7,110 bases of DNA, taken from NCBI GenBank assembly GCA_023701075.1, contig JAMPXQ010000071.1, positions 1 through 7,110 on the forward strand, in the 5' to 3' direction. The number at the start of each line of letters is the position of its first letter. The first letter of the stretch is position 1. This stretch comes from Candidatus Woesearchaeota archaeon. GTDB lineage: Archaea > Nanobdellota > Nanobdellia > Woesearchaeales > GW2011-AR15. The translations under genes and the position numbers were made by a program. The notes under the pieces were generated by a model. The model did not search any database. It saw nothing but the letters and a program-made list of their open reading frames with translations, and was not told where the DNA came from. Positions 6,825-7,110 of this stretch are shown in pieces.

Positions 6825-7110
6825 ATGGATGTAATGAAAGTTCAAAAATTGAATCAGATGGCAGTCGATCTCTCCAAGCATCATATTGTAGGGAGCAGGG
6901 AAGATGCAGTGAATCGGGCTGCACAGATATTCGGAGAAGAGAACAATTTCTCAAAACCGAGTCCAAGCCCTGAACTGCAGACGCAGCAAAATGACTTGTC
7001 CAAGGATGTGAGAAGGCTTACGTTTGCGCTCAATGATGTCATAAACCATCTGAATGAAGTCAAGATTGCCCATAGCAAGCTTGAGAAAGAGTTCAATGAT
7101 TTCCGTGTCA
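6825..7110 (+). CDS. Hypothetical coiled-coil protein (3' end outside window)
   Basis: The frame is open from the ATG at 6825 to the right edge (95 full codons), so only the N-terminal part is seen. It starts 4 bases after the TPR stop codon and has a Shine-Dalgarno site, so it is almost certainly the second gene of that operon. The protein starts M-D-V-M-K-V-Q-K-L-N-Q. It has a helical first part (about 1-42), a short Pro/Ser linker (S-K-P-S-P-S-P, about 43-49), then a charged segment (about 52-95) with a heptad-like hydrophobic spacing that is probably coiled coil. There is no signal peptide or membrane segment in the visible part, so it appears to be cytosolic. I do not recognise the family. 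A structural or complex-forming role is possible from the coiled coil, but its link to the exported TPR protein is not shown. Confidence 0.8.
   Translation, partial: MDVMKVQKLNQMAVDLSKHHIVGSREDAVNRAAQIFGEENNFSKPSPSPELQTQQNDLSKDVRRLTFALNDVINHLNEVKIAHSKLEKEFNDFRV

Overview
The window looks archaeal, most likely from a small-genome, moderately AT-rich lineage such as a DPANN-type archaeon; that placement is inference from style, not from a marker gene. Three gene groups start directly behind a TATA-like box, with no Shine-Dalgarno site and almost no room for a 5' leader. This is the archaeal leaderless arrangement. The surface proteins also fit: a Tat-exported propeller protein and an ABC-2 exporter subunit whose external domain is dense in N-glycosylation sequons. 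All genes lie on the + strand. I see no RNA gene, CRISPR array, insertion sequence or attachment site.

Layout. (1) Positions 2-2149 hold the 3' part of a large, AT-rich gene whose start lies upstream. It encodes an unrecognised, apparently cytosolic protein built around six degenerate tandem units of about 70 residues (period about 80). (2) Positions 2196-4701 are a two-gene ABC-2 exporter operon: a short ATPase, overlapping by 8 bases a permease with one N-terminal and five C-terminal membrane segments around a very large external coiled-coil domain. (3) Positions 4832-6133 are a single gene for a Tat-exported beta-propeller-like protein. (4) Positions 6266-6820 encode a secreted or membrane-anchored TPR protein. 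It is followed 4 bases later by the start of a coiled-coil protein that runs off the window at 7110 and has its own Shine-Dalgarno site.

How they fit together. Each of groups 2, 3 and 4 has its own promoter, so they need not be co-regulated. Groups 2 to 4 share an envelope theme: an exporter, a Tat-secreted propeller, and an exported TPR protein with its partner gene. Nothing in the sequence proves that they act together. Composition alternates along the window: the repeat protein and the Tat protein are AT-rich, whereas the ABC operon and the TPR operon are richer in GC. This suggests genes of different histories placed side by side. The item most likely to be undescribed is the repeat protein at the left edge. 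No stretch of more than about 300 bases lacks a gene; the gaps are 46, 130 and 132 bases and hold the promoters.
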